Shown piece by piece: positions 18,126 to 27,528 of a stretch of DNA of 64,000 nucleotides (its first letter is position 1; each line of letters starts with the position of its first letter). The position numbers were made by a program, and so were the translations under genes. A model generated the notes under the pieces. The model had not been told where the DNA came from, searched no databases, and saw nothing but the letters and a program-made list of their open reading frames with translations. The DNA is taken from positions 1 through 64,000 of the forward strand of contig NZ_JAPVQY010000002.1 of NCBI RefSeq assembly GCF_027257875.1, in the 5' to 3' direction. Source of the DNA: Burkholderia sp. IMCC1007 (GTDB taxonomy: Bacteria > Pseudomonadota > Gammaproteobacteria > Burkholderiales > Burkholderiaceae).

Positions 18126-19478
18126 TCAATGGCCCGGAATCCAGGACGTGCCCGCGAGCGGCACCCGCGCCATCGCGGCGGCCTCCACGGTCAGCGCCAC
18201 GAGGTCCTCCGGCTCGAGGTGATGCACGTTCTGCTTGCCGCATGCGCGTGCGATCGTCGCGAGTTCCATGTTCAGCGTCTTCAGGTAGTTCCGCACGCGG
18301 CGCGCGCCTTCCTCCGGCTCGAGCCGTCGTTCGAGCACCGCGTCCTGCGTCGTCACGCCAACCGGGCACTTGCCGGTGTGGCAGTGGTGGCAGAAGCCGG
18401 GCGACGTGTTCAATGCCGCGTAATCCGCTTCGGCCGAGTGCAGCATGCCGTCCTGGAAATACCGGTCGCTGTTGCACCCGAGCGCCATCAGCACGCCCTG
18501 CCCGATCGCGACGGCGTCGGCGCCGAGCGCGAGCGCCTTCGCGACGTCGGCGCCGGTGCGGATCCCGCCGGACACGATCAACTGCACCGTGCCCTTCACG
18601 TTCAGATCCTCGAGCGCGTCGACGGCCTGGCGAACCGCGGCAAGCGTCGGGATGCCGACGTTCTCGATGAAGCAGGTCTGGGTCGCGGCGGTGCCGCCCT
18701 GCATCCCGTCGACCACGACGACATCCGCGCCCGCATGCACCGCGAGCTTCACGTCGTTGAACGTGCGTGTCGCGCCCACCTTCACGTAGATCGGGATTTG
18801 CCAGTCGGTGATCTCACGCAGCTCCTGGATCTTGATCGCGAGATCGTCCGGGCCCGTCCAGTCGGGATGGCGGCTCGCCGAGCGCTGGTCGACGCCCGCC
18901 GGCAGCGTGCGCATCGCAGCCACGCGCGGGTTGACCTTCTGCCCGAGCAGCATGCCGCCGCCGCCCGGCTTCGCGCCCTGCCCGATCACGATTTCGATCG
19001 CGTCGGCACGGCGCACGTCGTCGGGATTGAAGCCGTAACGCGACGGCAGGCACTGGTAGACGAGCGTCTTCGACGACTGGCGTTCCTCCTGCGTCATCCC
19101 GCCGTCGCCCGTCGTCGTCGACGTGCCGGCCGCCGTCGCGGCGCGGCCGAGCGCTTCCTTGACGTTCGCGGACAGCGCGCCGAAGCTCATCCCGGCCACG
19201 GTGATCGGAATGTCGAGCACGACGGGCTTCTTCGCGAAGCGCGCGCCGAGCACGGTCTGCGTCGTGCATTTCTCGCGATAGCCCTCGAGCGGATAGCGCG
19301 ACAGCGACGCGCCGAGGAACAGCAGGTCGTCGAAGTGCGGCACCTGGCGCTTCGCGCCGAGGCCACGGATTTCGTAAAGGCCGCGCTGCGCGGCCGTGTG
19401 GATATAGTCGATCGTCTTGCGGTCGTAGCCGTGCGACTCTTCGTGCTGCAAGCGGGCGAAGTGAATGGTCTTTTCCAT
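18126..19478 (-). CDS. mgsC: N-methylglutamate synthase FMN/Fe-S subunit (GltB central-domain homologue)
   Basis: This 450-residue protein corresponds to the FMN-binding synthase domain of glutamate synthase. Features are a barrel with VVDGMQGGTAATQ and GGIRTGADVAKALALGADAV, and a C-terminal cysteine cluster GFCHHCHTGKCPVGVTTQD for an iron-sulphur centre. In the N-methylglutamate pathway the equivalent subunit MgsC makes N-methylglutamate using methylamine released from gamma-glutamylmethylamide. It is third in the order gmaS, mgsA, mgsB, mgsC, the separate-domain arrangement known for methylamine utilisers. An ordinary glutamate synthase would be a single chain of about 1500 residues with a GltD partner. 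Confidence 0.9.
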   Translation of the reverse strand: MEKTIHFARLQHEESHGYDRKTIDYIHTAAQRGLYEIRGLGAKRQVPHFDDLLFLGASLSRYPLEGYREKCTTQTVLGARFAKKPVVLDIPITVAGMSFGALSANVKEALGRAATAAGTSTTTGDGGMTQEERQSSKTLVYQCLPSRYGFNPDDVRRADAIEIVIGQGAKPGGGGMLLGQKVNPRVAAMRTLPAGVDQRSASRHPDWTGPDDLAIKIQELREITDWQIPIYVKVGATRTFNDVKLAVHAGADVVVVDGMQGGTAATQTCFIENVGIPTLAAVRQAVDALEDLNVKGTVQLIVSGGIRTGADVAKALALGADAVAIGQGVLMALGCNSDRYFQDGMLHSAEADYAALNTSPGFCHHCHTGKCPVGVTTQDAVLERRLEPEEGARRVRNYLKTLNMELATIARACGKQNVHHLEPEDLVALTVEAAAMARVPLAGTSWIPGH

Positions 19479-19503
19479 GGCGTGTTCTCGATCGAGCGTG
19501 GAT

Positions 19504-20193
19504 TCAGTATTCCTGGTTCGCGTCGGCGTTCCAGTGATAGAGCGTGCGGGCCGACGCGATGCGCTTGAACGCGTGCGGATCGTGATCCAGCCCGGCCGCG
19601 TCGAGCAGCGCCGCGACGGCGCTCACGTCGGCGGCCGTCATCGGCTCGAACCGCGCATCCGCGCCGAGCGACTTCACGTCGCCCTTCACGTAGAGCACCG
19701 CCTCATACAGCGAATCGCCGAGCGCATCGCCCGCGTCGCCGCAGATCACCATGCGGCCGGCCTGGGCCATGAACGCGGAAAAACTGCCGACCGAGCCGCC
19801 GACCACGATGTCGCCGCCCTTCAGCGAAATCCCGCAACGCAGCCCCGCATCACCGTCGATCACGAGCAGCCCGCCGTGCGCGGACGCGCCCGCGCCGTTC
19901 GACGCGAAGCCCTTCACGTGCACCTTGCCGCTCATCATGTTTTCCGCGACGCCGGTTCCGGCGCTGCCCTCGATGACGATCGTCGCGTGCTGGTTCATGC
20001 CGCCGGCGTAGTAGCCGGCGTGGCCAGCGATCGTGACCGTCACGGCGGCATCGACGCCGACCGCGATGTTGTGCGCGCCGTTCGGCGACGTGACGACGAT
20101 CTGCCGGCCGTCGAGCGTGTCGGCGCTGCCGTGCAGGTACTGGTTGACGTCCCTGACGGTCGTGCGCTCAAGGTCGAAAGTCACGCGTTCCAT
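19504..20193 (-). CDS. mgsB: N-methylglutamate synthase GXGXG subunit
   Basis: This 229-residue protein is a right-handed beta-helix of GXGXG repeats, the C-terminal domain of glutamate synthase made as a separate chain. Repeating units such as GHAGYYAGGMNQHATIVIEG and HGGLLVIDGDAGLRCGISLK are visible. It holds the other synthase domains together. ATG 20193 lies 13 bp inside the end of mgsA, so translation is coupled. The same split occurs in formylmethanofuran dehydrogenase subunit C, but the neighbours make the Mgs role clear. Confidence 0.88.
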   Translation of the reverse strand: MERVTFDLERTTVRDVNQYLHGSADTLDGRQIVVTSPNGAHNIAVGVDAAVTVTIAGHAGYYAGGMNQHATIVIEGSAGTGVAENMMSGKVHVKGFASNGAGASAHGGLLVIDGDAGLRCGISLKGGDIVVGGSVGSFSAFMAQAGRMVICGDAGDALGDSLYEAVLYVKGDVKSLGADARFEPMTAADVSAVAALLDAAGLDHDPHAFKRIASARTLYHWNADANQEY

Positions 20194-21089
20194 ACGTACA
20201 TCTCCTCGGGTGCGGGTTCGAATACCTTTGCATGCTTGATGTCGGGCAGATGCGCGAGCGAACGGAACTCGGACGCGATCGCGACGTAGTCGTCGTTCTC
20301 CGCGACGACGGCCGGCTTGCATGCGAACGGGTCGCGGATCAGCGCCAGCTCGGTCGGCGTGCCCATCAGGAACGTGTAGAAGCCGTCGAGCTCCTCGAAG
20401 CCCTTCTGCAGCGCGTCCGGCAGCGCGTCGCCTTCGCGCAGGCGCCATTCGAGGAAGCGGCACGCGGCCTCGGTGTCGTTGTCCGTGTCGAAGTGGATGC
20501 CCTTCGGTTCCAGCTTGCGGCGCACGCCGTACGGATTCGACAACGAACCGTTGTGGACGAGGCAGAAATCCTCGCCGGCCGTGAACGGGTGCGCGCGGTC
20601 GGGCGTGACCGCCGATTCGGTCGCCATCCGCGTATGGCCGACGAGATGCGAGCCCTGCAGGCCCGAGAACGCATAGCGATCGGCCACTTCGGCCGGCGCG
20701 CCGATGTCCTTGTACAGGTCGATCGAGCGCCCCGCCGACAGCACATAGATCCGCGGATAGTGTTCGTGCAGCCAGCGCCTGACCGTCTCGGCCTGGCTCT
20801 GCACGGTCAGCACCGCATGATTGCGCTTCGCGTCGATGCGCGCCGTCACGTCCATCGACGCGTTGAGCCGGTCGGCCAGCGCGTCCCACGCGAAGTGCTC
20901 GCCTTCATCGGTGAAGCCGGAATACAGGCTCAGCTTGCGCTGGCTTGCATCGACCGACTTGCCGAACACCGCGAGCCCGGCCGAATCCGGCCCGCGCTCC
21001 GTCATGCCGATCAGCATCGGCACCATCAGCTCGCCGAGCCGCTCTCGCAATGCCGGCGTCTTCACCAGCAAACCTACGATTCCGCACAT
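20181..21089 (-). CDS. mgsA: N-methylglutamate synthase glutamine-amidotransferase subunit
   Basis: This 302-residue class II amidotransferase begins MCGIVGLL, so Cys2 becomes the N-terminal nucleophile after methionine removal. Other family features are MTERGPDSAGLAVFG, VGHTRMATESAVTPDRAHPF and the asparagine-glycine pair in VHNGSLSNPYGVRRKL. In Mgs this subunit is thought to release methylamine (instead of ammonia) from gamma-glutamylmethylamide. It lies 12 bp after gmaS. Confidence 0.9.
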   Translation of the reverse strand: MCGIVGLLVKTPALRERLGELMVPMLIGMTERGPDSAGLAVFGKSVDASQRKLSLYSGFTDEGEHFAWDALADRLNASMDVTARIDAKRNHAVLTVQSQAETVRRWLHEHYPRIYVLSAGRSIDLYKDIGAPAEVADRYAFSGLQGSHLVGHTRMATESAVTPDRAHPFTAGEDFCLVHNGSLSNPYGVRRKLEPKGIHFDTDNDTEAACRFLEWRLREGDALPDALQKGFEELDGFYTFLMGTPTELALIRDPFACKPAVVAENDDYVAIASEFRSLAHLPDIKHAKVFEPAPEEMYVWNA

Positions 21090-21101
21090 GTTGCGTTCTC
21101 C

Positions 21102-22490
21102 TTAGAAGAATTCGAGGTACTGCCTGACTTCCCAATCCGATACGTGCCGCATGTATTCGAGCCATTCCATCCGCTTCAGCTTGAGGAACTCGCCGGCAAC
21201 CGGCCCGAGCGCGTCGCAGATCACGCGGTCGGCCTCGAGCGCGTCGAGCGCATCGCCGAGGTTCTGCGGCAGCACGCCGATGCCGTGCTCGCGCAGCTTC
21301 TGCGCCGGCCACTCGTAGAGGTTCTCGTTGGCCGGCGCGCCGGGCGACAGTTCGCGGTCGATGCCGTCGAGGCCCGCCGCGATGACGGCCGCGGTCGCGA
21401 GGTACGGGTTGCAGGCGCCGTCGGGCAGGCGCAGCTCGATCCGGCCGCCCGGCATCCGCACCATCGTCGAGCGGTTGTTGTCGCCGTAGCTGATGTACGC
21501 GGGCGCCCAGGTCGCGCCGGTCAGCGAACGGCCGACGACGAGGCGCTTGTACGAATTGATGGTCGGATTGCAGAGCGCGGCCAGCGCGGGCGCATGCGCG
21601 AGCAGGCCGGCCGTGAAGCGGTAGCCGAGCGCCGACAGGCCCATGCCGAGCGCATCGGCGTCGTCGGCGAACAGGTTGCGCTTGCCGTCGCCGATCGACA
21701 TGTGCATGTGCATGCCGTTGCCCGGGCGGTTCGCGAACGGCTTCGGCATGAACGAGCAGATCATCCCGAGTTCGTTCGCGATCTCCGACGCGGCCATCTT
21801 GAAGAACACGTAGTGATCGCACGACGTCAGGCAATCGGTGTACGTGTAGTTGATCTCGAACTGCCCGTTCGCGTCCTCGTGATCGATCTGGTAGACGTCG
21901 ATGCCGACCGCGCGCAGCGATTCGGTGAGCTTTTCCAGGAACACGCGCGTGCGCGACAGGCCCTTGTAGTCGTAGCACGGCTTCGCGAGCGTGTCGCTCG
22001 GATCGCACGGCTCGAGCGTGCCGGACGCCGACCGCTTGAGCAGCGAGAACTCGGGCTCGAGGCCGGTAAACAGCGTCCAGCCGCGCTCCGTCATGCGCGC
22101 GACCTGCTTCTTCAGCGTCACGCGCGAATCGAAGGCCCACGGCGCGCCGCCCACGTGGCCGTCGCAGACGATCCGCGCGAGCCCGGGTTGCCACGGCACC
22201 GGCGTCAACGTCGCGAGTTCGCCGACCGCCATGTAGTCGGGCCCGTTCGGCTCGATGCCGACACCCCAGATCGCAAAGCCGGCAAAGCCCGCGCCCGCCG
22301 TCAACACGCTCTCCAGGTGGGCGACCGGCACCGACTTCGCCTTCGCCACACCGTGGATATCGACGAATTGCGCGAGCACGTACTTCACGCCCTGCTGCGT
22401 GAGATACGCCTGCGCCTCCGCCGCGGACGCGAAGCGCGGCACGCTTCCGAGCGCGTTGACTGGCAACTTGCTCGCATCGTTCAGGTTCAT
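21102..22490 (-). CDS. gmaS: Glutamine-synthetase-family enzyme, gamma-glutamylmethylamide synthetase
   Basis: This 462-residue glutamine-synthetase homologue would ligate methylamine to glutamate with ATP, giving gamma-glutamylmethylamide. Motifs: [20 protein letters not shown], the nucleotide loop region [39 protein letters not shown] and [20 protein letters not shown] 22490 (MNLND) has AAGGAGTGACG directly upstream; the ATG at 22511 lacks such a site. It leads the mgsABC operon, which separates it from ordinary GlnA and from polyamine-type PuuA enzymes. A DNA-binding cupin regulator is divergently transcribed. Confidence 0.88.
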   Translation of the reverse strand: MNLNDASKLPVNALGSVPRFASAAEAQAYLTQQGVKYVLAQFVDIHGVAKAKSVPVAHLESVLTAGAGFAGFAIWGVGIEPNGPDYMAVGELATLTPVPWQPGLARIVCDGHVGGAPWAFDSRVTLKKQVARMTERGWTLFTGLEPEFSLLKRSASGTLEPCDPSDTLAKPCYDYKGLSRTRVFLEKLTESLRAVGIDVYQIDHEDANGQFEINYTYTDCLTSCDHYVFFKMAASEIANELGMICSFMPKPFANRPGNGMHMHMSIGDGKRNLFADDADALGMGLSALGYRFTAGLLAHAPALAALCNPTINSYKRLVVGRSLTGATWAPAYISYGDNNRSTMVRMPGGRIELRLPDGACNPYLATAAVIAAGLDGIDRELSPGAPANENLYEWPAQKLREHGIGVLPQNLGDALDALEADRVICDALGPVAGEFLKLKRMEWLEYMRHVSDWEVRQYLEFF

Positions 22491-22615
22491 CGTCACTCCT
22501 TGCAACTGCATCGTTTGCTGGTTTGAGAAATCCGCTCGACGCGCGAGGGACCCGGCTGCGATTCATCGGCACGCACCGCTCGGGTGAGCTGCGACCATGT
22601 CCGCAAGACGTGGCA

Positions 22616-22642
22616 GAATTTATTGACGTGCAACAATAATTC
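22616..22642. promoter_or_regulatory. Imperfect palindrome in the gmaS/regulator divergent region
   Basis: GAATTTATTG and CAATAATTC form arms that match except for one inserted base, separated by 8 nt. The site is AT-rich amid GC-rich DNA and sits between gmaS (start 22490, minus) and the XRE-cupin gene (start 22737, plus). It is a good candidate operator for that regulator; binding is inferred. Confidence 0.5.
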
Positions 22643-22736
22643 CTGCCATGAAACTCGTTGCCCGCGCACCGGCGTATCCCGCCATGCCGGCGTGCGTACT
22701 GCAATCTGCTACCCTTGCCCTTTTACGAGGTCGACG

Positions 22737-23339
22737 ATGCACCCCGCAGACGACAGCAAGACACCGCTCGAACGCTACCTCGGCGCGACGATCCGCGAGC
22801 TGCGCCAGCACCACGGCCTGACCATCGCGCAGGTCGCGCAACAGGCCGGCATCAGCCGCGGCATGCTCTCGAAGATCGAGAACGCGCAGACGTCAACCGG
22901 TCTCGACGTGCTCCACCGGATCGCGCAGGCGCTCGGCGTATCCATCTCGACGCTGTTCCGCAACTTCGACGTCCCGCAAGGCGGCGCCCAGCTCGTGAAG
23001 AAAGGCGCCGGCATGGAGGTCGTCCGTAAGGGCACGAAGAGCGGTCACACCTACCATCTGCTCGCCTACGACCAGGGGCCGCGCAAACTCTTCGAACCGT
23101 TCCTGATCACGATGGACGACGAAGCCGAGCGCTTTCCCGTGTTCGAACATCCCGGCACCGAGTTCATCCACATGCTCAAGGGCGTGATCGAGTACCGGCA
23201 CGGACAGCAAACCTACGTGCTGCATCCGGGCGACACGCTGACGTTCCGCGCCGATATCCCGCACGGCCCCGAACGCCTGATCAAGACGCCGATCCAGTTC
23301 CTGTCGATCTTCGTCTACGGACAGACCGCCGAAGAATGA
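22737..23339 (+). CDS. XRE-family regulator with C-terminal cupin
   Basis: This 200-residue regulator has a helix-turn-helix (LTIAQVAQQAGISRGMLSKI at about residues 27-46, then ALGVSISTLFRNF) and a C-terminal cupin (FEHPGTEFIHMLKGVIEYRH, then LHPGDTLTFRADIPHGPE). The type controls polyamine or glutamine-like pathways (PuuR class) by binding a small ligand in the cupin. ATG 22737 has GAGG upstream. It is divergent from gmaS-mgsABC and faces hutG convergently. It probably represses the methylamine operon until a glutamyl-amine intermediate appears; the ligand is unknown. Confidence 0.88.
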   Translation: MHPADDSKTPLERYLGATIRELRQHHGLTIAQVAQQAGISRGMLSKIENAQTSTGLDVLHRIAQALGVSISTLFRNFDVPQGGAQLVKKGAGMEVVRKGTKSGHTYHLLAYDQGPRKLFEPFLITMDDEAERFPVFEHPGTEFIHMLKGVIEYRHGQQTYVLHPGDTLTFRADIPHGPERLIKTPIQFLSIFVYGQTAEE

Positions 23340-23377
23340 GCGCAGCGTCGCGACAGATAATGCAAACTCCGTGCCAC

Positions 23378-23414
23378 GTTTATCCGCAGGAATCAAAGAT
23401 TCCCGTGGATAAAC
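23378..23414. terminator. Bidirectional hairpin between convergent regulator and hutG genes
   Basis: GTTTATCC-(3 nt)-GGAATC-AAA-GATTCC-(3 nt)-GGATAAAC forms two perfect stems of 8 and 6 bp with a small internal loop. It lies between the 3' ends of the XRE-cupin gene and hutG. No long T-run is present, but its position and symmetry suit a two-way transcription end. Confidence 0.65.
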
Positions 23415-23552
23415 ACTCTTGGCGGAATCGGGCCGGTCTATCAGCTGTGTCATGCGTCGGTGCCTGCCTGTCGAAGGTGCGGTTCCGTGCCGAATGCGGT
23501 GCAGCGTCGCACTGAAACGGGAACCGCGGTTACGAAGATGTATCAGTAATGC

Positions 23553-24359
23553 TTATGCTGCTGCGGGCAGCGACGCGAGCGCATCCAGCGCGCCGTCGAT
23601 CATCCGGCGCAGCGTCGGCTGCACGGCGGCTGCGCGCGCGGCATCGTAGTCGAACGGCTCGGCCTCGCTCATGTACGTCGACTGGCACATCTCGAGCTGG
23701 ACCGCATGCACGCCGCGCGCCGGGTCGCCGAACCGGCGGGTGATGTAGCCTCCCTTGAAGCGGCCGTTGGCAACCGACGTGAACGGGCTCGCGGCGGCCG
23801 CACGCACCACCGCGGCCTGCACGGCCGGCGCAGCGGTGCGGCCGTCCTGGGTGCCGATGTTCAGGTCGGGCAGCTTGCCGTCGAACAGCCGCGGCAGCAC
23901 GCTCGCGATCGAATGCGCGTCCCATAGCAGCACATGCCCGTGACGCACGCGCAGGCGCGCCAGCTCGGCTTCGAGCGTCGCGTGATACGGCTGCCAGTAC
24001 GCGGCCACACGACGCGCCTTCTCCTGTGCGTCGGGCGCGCGCCCCGCCCGGTACAGCGGATCGCCACGAAACGTTTCGCCCGGGCACAGGCCGGTCGTCG
24101 TCTGCCCCGGATACAAGCTCTCGTCGTTCGGCGGACGATTGAGGTCGATCACGTAGCGCGACACGCGCGCGCCGAGCACGGTTGCGCCGAGTTCCGACGC
24201 GAACGCGTAAAGGCGATCGAGATGCCAGTCGGTATCGGCGAGCGTCAGCGCGTCGTCGGTGTACGCGTCGCGCAGCGGCTCGGGAATCTCCGTGCCGAGG
24301 TGCGGAATCGATATCATCAGCGGCGCGTCGCCGCGTTGCAGCGTATAGAGGTCGCTCAC
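23553..24359 (-). CDS. hutG: N-formylglutamate amidohydrolase
   Basis: This 268-residue HutG-family enzyme hydrolyses N-formyl-L-glutamate to formate and glutamate. Family features are ISIPHLGTEIPE, DTDWHLDRLYAFA, VSRYVIDLNRPPN, DAHSIASVLPRLFDGKLPD and VHAVQLEMCQSTYM. In histidine degradation it is the last step of the five-step route, but no hutH, hutU, hutI or hutF is present in this window. It lies 17 bp downstream of a LysR gene on the same strand, inside the methylamine cluster. Here the substrate may come from oxidation of N-methylglutamate, which is an inference. Confidence 0.9.
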   Translation of the reverse strand: MSDLYTLQRGDAPLMISIPHLGTEIPEPLRDAYTDDALTLADTDWHLDRLYAFASELGATVLGARVSRYVIDLNRPPNDESLYPGQTTTGLCPGETFRGDPLYRAGRAPDAQEKARRVAAYWQPYHATLEAELARLRVRHGHVLLWDAHSIASVLPRLFDGKLPDLNIGTQDGRTAAPAVQAAVVRAAAASPFTSVANGRFKGGYITRRFGDPARGVHAVQLEMCQSTYMSEAEPFDYDAARAAAVQPTLRRMIDGALDALASLPAAA

Positions 24360-24376
24360 TCAGGGCTCCATATGAA

Positions 24377-25342
24377 TCAAAGCAATGCGTCGTCGGGCAG
24401 TTGCGGCAGGCTGCGCGCGAGCGCGGGCCGGATCGAGCGCTCCACCACGGTTCGCGTCAGCGCGACGATCTCGCCGACGAAGTCCTCCCACTCTCCCTGC
24501 CGGTGCAACAGAAAGAAATCCCGCCGCCCGAGCCGCCCGGACGGCAGCGGGATCACGGCGATCTCGCCGAGGTAATGGCGCGCCTGCCACAGACACAGCG
24601 GCGTCGAGATCGCAAAGCCGACGCGCGCGGTCACGAGACTCAGCAGCGGGTCCGTCGCATCGAACTCGAAGCGTCTCGGACTATCGATGCCGAGGTGACG
24701 CGCGAAGCGCTCCACCTGCTGACCGATCACCGAGCGCGCCGTGTAGCGGATCAGCGGCAGCTCGCCGGCAAGCGCGCGCCAGTCGAGCGTCGGCCGCCCC
24801 GCCAGATGGCTGCGCGCGACGACGGCAACGAACGCCTCCGAAAACAGCGGCACCTCGACGATGCGTGCATCCGTGAGCGCCGTCTGCGTACACACCGCGA
24901 CATCCAGTTCCCGGTCGTGCATTTGTCTGGAGAGTCCCGGCGTGAGGCCGGACCACATCGAAATCTGCCGCGACGCGCCCGACACCGCGCGGATCAGCTC
25001 CGGCCCGACCGTCGCCGCGAACGAATCGACGCAGCCCAGCCGCACCGGCATGCGGCCGGCATCGGACGCGTCGCCGACGCGCGTGCTGACCATCTGCGCA
25101 TGCTCGAGCAGCGGGCCGGCGAGTTCGAGCAACGCGCGCCCGGCCGGATTCGGCCGCGGCGGGCGGCTATCGCGATCGAACAGCGCGGTGCCGTGCTCGC
25201 GCTCGAGCGTCGCGATCGACTGGCTGATCGCGCTCTGGCTCACGCCGATGCGCTTCGCGGCGGCAGTCATCGAGCCGGATTCGCACACGGCGACGAACGC
25301 CTGCAGCGCGCGCAGATCGATTGGCGGTGGGGTGCGTCTCAT
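24377..25342 (-). CDS. LysR-family transcriptional regulator
   Basis: This 321-residue regulator has an N-terminal winged helix (IDLRALQAFVAVCESGSMTA, then KRIGVSQSAISQSIATLE) and a substrate-binding domain. ATG 25342 (MRRTPPPID) has GGAGAAGCA upstream; the longer frame is not LysR-like. It is divergent from the FAD dehydrogenase-ETF operon starting at 25528 and precedes hutG. The usual LysR arrangement suggests it activates the divergent operon. The 185-bp shared region holds an AT-rich stretch (ATAAGTTTGCCTAATAC) that may be its site. Confidence 0.88.
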   Translation of the reverse strand: MRRTPPPIDLRALQAFVAVCESGSMTAAAKRIGVSQSAISQSIATLEREHGTALFDRDSRPPRPNPAGRALLELAGPLLEHAQMVSTRVGDASDAGRMPVRLGCVDSFAATVGPELIRAVSGASRQISMWSGLTPGLSRQMHDRELDVAVCTQTALTDARIVEVPLFSEAFVAVVARSHLAGRPTLDWRALAGELPLIRYTARSVIGQQVERFARHLGIDSPRRFEFDATDPLLSLVTARVGFAISTPLCLWQARHYLGEIAVIPLPSGRLGRRDFFLLHRQGEWEDFVGEIVALTRTVVERSIRPALARSLPQLPDDALL

Positions 25343-25527
25343 TGCTTCTCCAAGGTCGCCCGGGCGGATGTGGCTGATCCGGCAACACGGGACGAATGGT
25401 GCGCCGGATCGCACGGCTCGCATGCTGAATGAGCATTCAAGGGTGCGCGTCATAAGTTTGCCTAATACAAAATTCGGCGGCACCGCGGCTTTCTAGAATC
25501 GGCTCACCGCCTACCCAGAGGGAATCC

Positions 25528-26712
25528 ATGAGCCACTACGACTTCATCGTGATCGGCGCCGGCGTGATCGGCACGTCGGTCGCGCATCACCTTGCCGCGC
25601 TCGGCGCCGGCAACGTGCTCGTGCTCGAGCGCGGCATGATCGGCGCCGGCACCACGTCGCAATCGTCCGGTCTGCTGCGCACGCACTATTCGGTGCGTCA
25701 GAACGTCGAACTGGCGCGCGCGTCGTGGTGGGCGTTCAACAATTTCGCCGAATACGTCGGCGACGACGAAGCATCGTGCGGCCTCGTCAAATGCGGCTAC
25801 ATGATCTGCGCGCCGGACGGCGACAAGCTGGAGCCGCTGCGCGCGTCGCTCGACGCGCAGCGCGCGATGGACATCGAGGTCCGGCTGCTCGACCGCAACG
25901 AGGCGCGCGCGCGCCTGCCGATCGCGCAGTTCGACGATGCCGCGCTGATCGGCTTCGAGCCGGAAGCCGGCTTCGCCGACGCGTACCTCGTCGCGACGGG
26001 CTTCGCGAAATCGGCACGCCGCCGCGGCGTGAAGATCCTCGAAGGCACGACCGTCACGGGCGTCGTGCGGGACGGCCACCGCATCGCCGGCGTCGACACG
26101 AGCGCCGGCCGCTTCACGTGCGGCACGCTGATCAGCACGCAGAACATCTGGACGCCGGAACTCGCGGGCTGGATCGGCGTGCCGTTGCCCGTCAAGCCCG
26201 AACGGCACACCGTGCTCGCGCTCGAATGCGACGCGAAATATTCGTTTCAGATGCCGGCGTTCAAGGATCTCGGCTCGCCCGGCATGCTGTATTACCGCAG
26301 CTACGGCGGCAGCCAGATGCTCGTGTCGGAGGGCATCGTCGGCGAGACGCTGAACGCACCGGAAACCGAACAGGGCGACATCTCGCTCGACTATGTCGCC
26401 GAAGTCGGCGCGCAGGTCGCCGAACGTTTTCCGGCGTACGAGACGGCCGGGCTCGCGTCGTCGTGGACGGGCGTCTACGACGTCACCCCCGACTGGAACC
26501 CGGTGCTCGGCGGCGTCCCCGGCATCGACGGACTCGTCGTCGGCTTCGGCTTCTCCGGCCACGGGTTCAAGCTGTCGCCCGGCATCGGCAAGCTGCTCGC
26601 GCAGCATGCACTCGGCCTGCCGACCGACGTGTCGCTCGCGCCCTATGCGCTCGAACGCTTCGCGACCGGTGCGCTGCTCACCGGCAAGTACGGCCACGGC
26701 GCCGTGTCCTGA
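25528..26712 (+). CDS. Single-chain FAD-dependent amine dehydrogenase (DAO family), probable N-methylglutamate dehydrogenase
   Basis: This 394-residue soluble flavoprotein is of the DAO/sarcosine-oxidase-beta type. FAD-binding motif IGAGVIGTSVAHHLA is at residues 8-22, followed by GTTSQSSGLLRTHYS and a C-terminal GFGFSGHGFKLSPGIGKLL. No covalent-flavin or iron-sulphur domain is seen. ATG 25528 has AGAGGGAA upstream. The next genes encode ETF beta and alpha, HutD and ETF-QO, so electrons almost certainly leave via ETF to ubiquinone. With gmaS-mgsABC next door, N-methylglutamate is the most likely substrate. Sarcosine or dimethylglycine are alternatives. MgdABCD, the known heterotetramer for this step, is absent from this window. 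Confidence 0.8.
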   Translation: MSHYDFIVIGAGVIGTSVAHHLAALGAGNVLVLERGMIGAGTTSQSSGLLRTHYSVRQNVELARASWWAFNNFAEYVGDDEASCGLVKCGYMICAPDGDKLEPLRASLDAQRAMDIEVRLLDRNEARARLPIAQFDDAALIGFEPEAGFADAYLVATGFAKSARRRGVKILEGTTVTGVVRDGHRIAGVDTSAGRFTCGTLISTQNIWTPELAGWIGVPLPVKPERHTVLALECDAKYSFQMPAFKDLGSPGMLYYRSYGGSQMLVSEGIVGETLNAPETEQGDISLDYVAEVGAQVAERFPAYETAGLASSWTGVYDVTPDWNPVLGGVPGIDGLVVGFGFSGHGFKLSPGIGKLLAQHALGLPTDVSLAPYALERFATGALLTGKYGHGAVS

Positions 26713-26739
26713 TCCCCATCGCTTCGACGAGACATTGCC

Positions 26740-27528
26740 ATGCCCATCAAGATCCTGGTGCCCGTGAAGCGCGTCGTCGACCCGAACGTGCGCGTGCGCG
26801 TCGGCTCGGCCGGCGCGATCGACACGGCCGGCCTCAAGATGTCCATCAACCCGTTCGACGAATGCGCGCTCGAAATGGCGCTGCGCCTGCGCGAAACCGG
26901 CCACGCCGTGCAGGTGAGCGTGCTCACCTGCGGCCTGCCGGTCTGCCAGGACGTGCTGCGCACCGGCCTCGCGATGGGGGCGGACGACGCGATCCTGATC
27001 GACACCGCCGACACCGGCGACGCGACCGCGTCGCTCGACTCGCTCGGCGTCGCGCGCCTGCTGCACGCGTATCTCGGCACGTCGCCGTACGACCTCGTGC
27101 TGTGCGGCAAGCAGGCGATCGACGACGACACCGGCGGCGTCGCGCCGATGCTGGCCGGCCTGCTCGGCTGGCCGCAGGGGCTCGATGCGATGGCGCTCGT
27201 GCCCGACGGCAACGGCTGGCGCGTGACCTGCGGCGACGACAGCGGCACCGCGACGTGGCGGCTCGACGGGCGCGCCGTCGTCAGCGCCGACCTGCGCCTC
27301 GCCGAGCCGCGACGCGTGACGCTGCCGAATATCGTGAAGGCGAAACAGAAGCCCATCGCGGTCGTCGAGGCCGGCCGCTTCGGGGTCGACCTGGCGCCGG
27401 CGTCGCGCGTGGTGCGGCTCGCCGAACCGGCGGTGCGCCGCGCCGGCGAGCGCGTCGCCGACATCGACGCGCTCGTCGCGGCGCTCGCCGCACAGAACGT
27501 ATTTGCCCACCCAGGAGTTTCCGCATGA
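26740..27528 (+). CDS. etfB: Electron transfer flavoprotein beta subunit
   Basis: This 262-residue ETF beta chain binds AMP and docks with the dehydrogenase. Features are ILVPVKRVVDPNVRVRV at the start, MSINPFDECALEMALRLRE and LPNIVKAKQKPI. The stop overlaps the etfA start by ATGA. It is one gene after the FAD dehydrogenase, which implies a dedicated electron carrier, as in dimethylglycine/sarcosine and trimethylamine dehydrogenase systems. Confidence 0.93.
   Translation: MPIKILVPVKRVVDPNVRVRVGSAGAIDTAGLKMSINPFDECALEMALRLRETGHAVQVSVLTCGLPVCQDVLRTGLAMGADDAILIDTADTGDATASLDSLGVARLLHAYLGTSPYDLVLCGKQAIDDDTGGVAPMLAGLLGWPQGLDAMALVPDGNGWRVTCGDDSGTATWRLDGRAVVSADLRLAEPRRVTLPNIVKAKQKPIAVVEAGRFGVDLAPASRVVRLAEPAVRRAGERVADIDALVAALAAQNVFAHPGVSA

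Noticed and set aside
18126..21089. Ordinary glutamate synthase (GltB) as the reading of the three split subunits
   Set aside because: The domains are separate chains in the order of mgsABC directly after a gmaS-like gene, and no GltD partner is present.
20232..22526. 764-codon plus-strand open frame across gmaS and mgsA
   Set aside because: It is antisense to two recognisable genes and has no motif of its own.
25504..27510. 668-codon minus-strand open frame opposite the FAD dehydrogenase and etfB
   Set aside because: Low-complexity Arg/Ala/Val composition, a shadow of genuine plus-strand genes.
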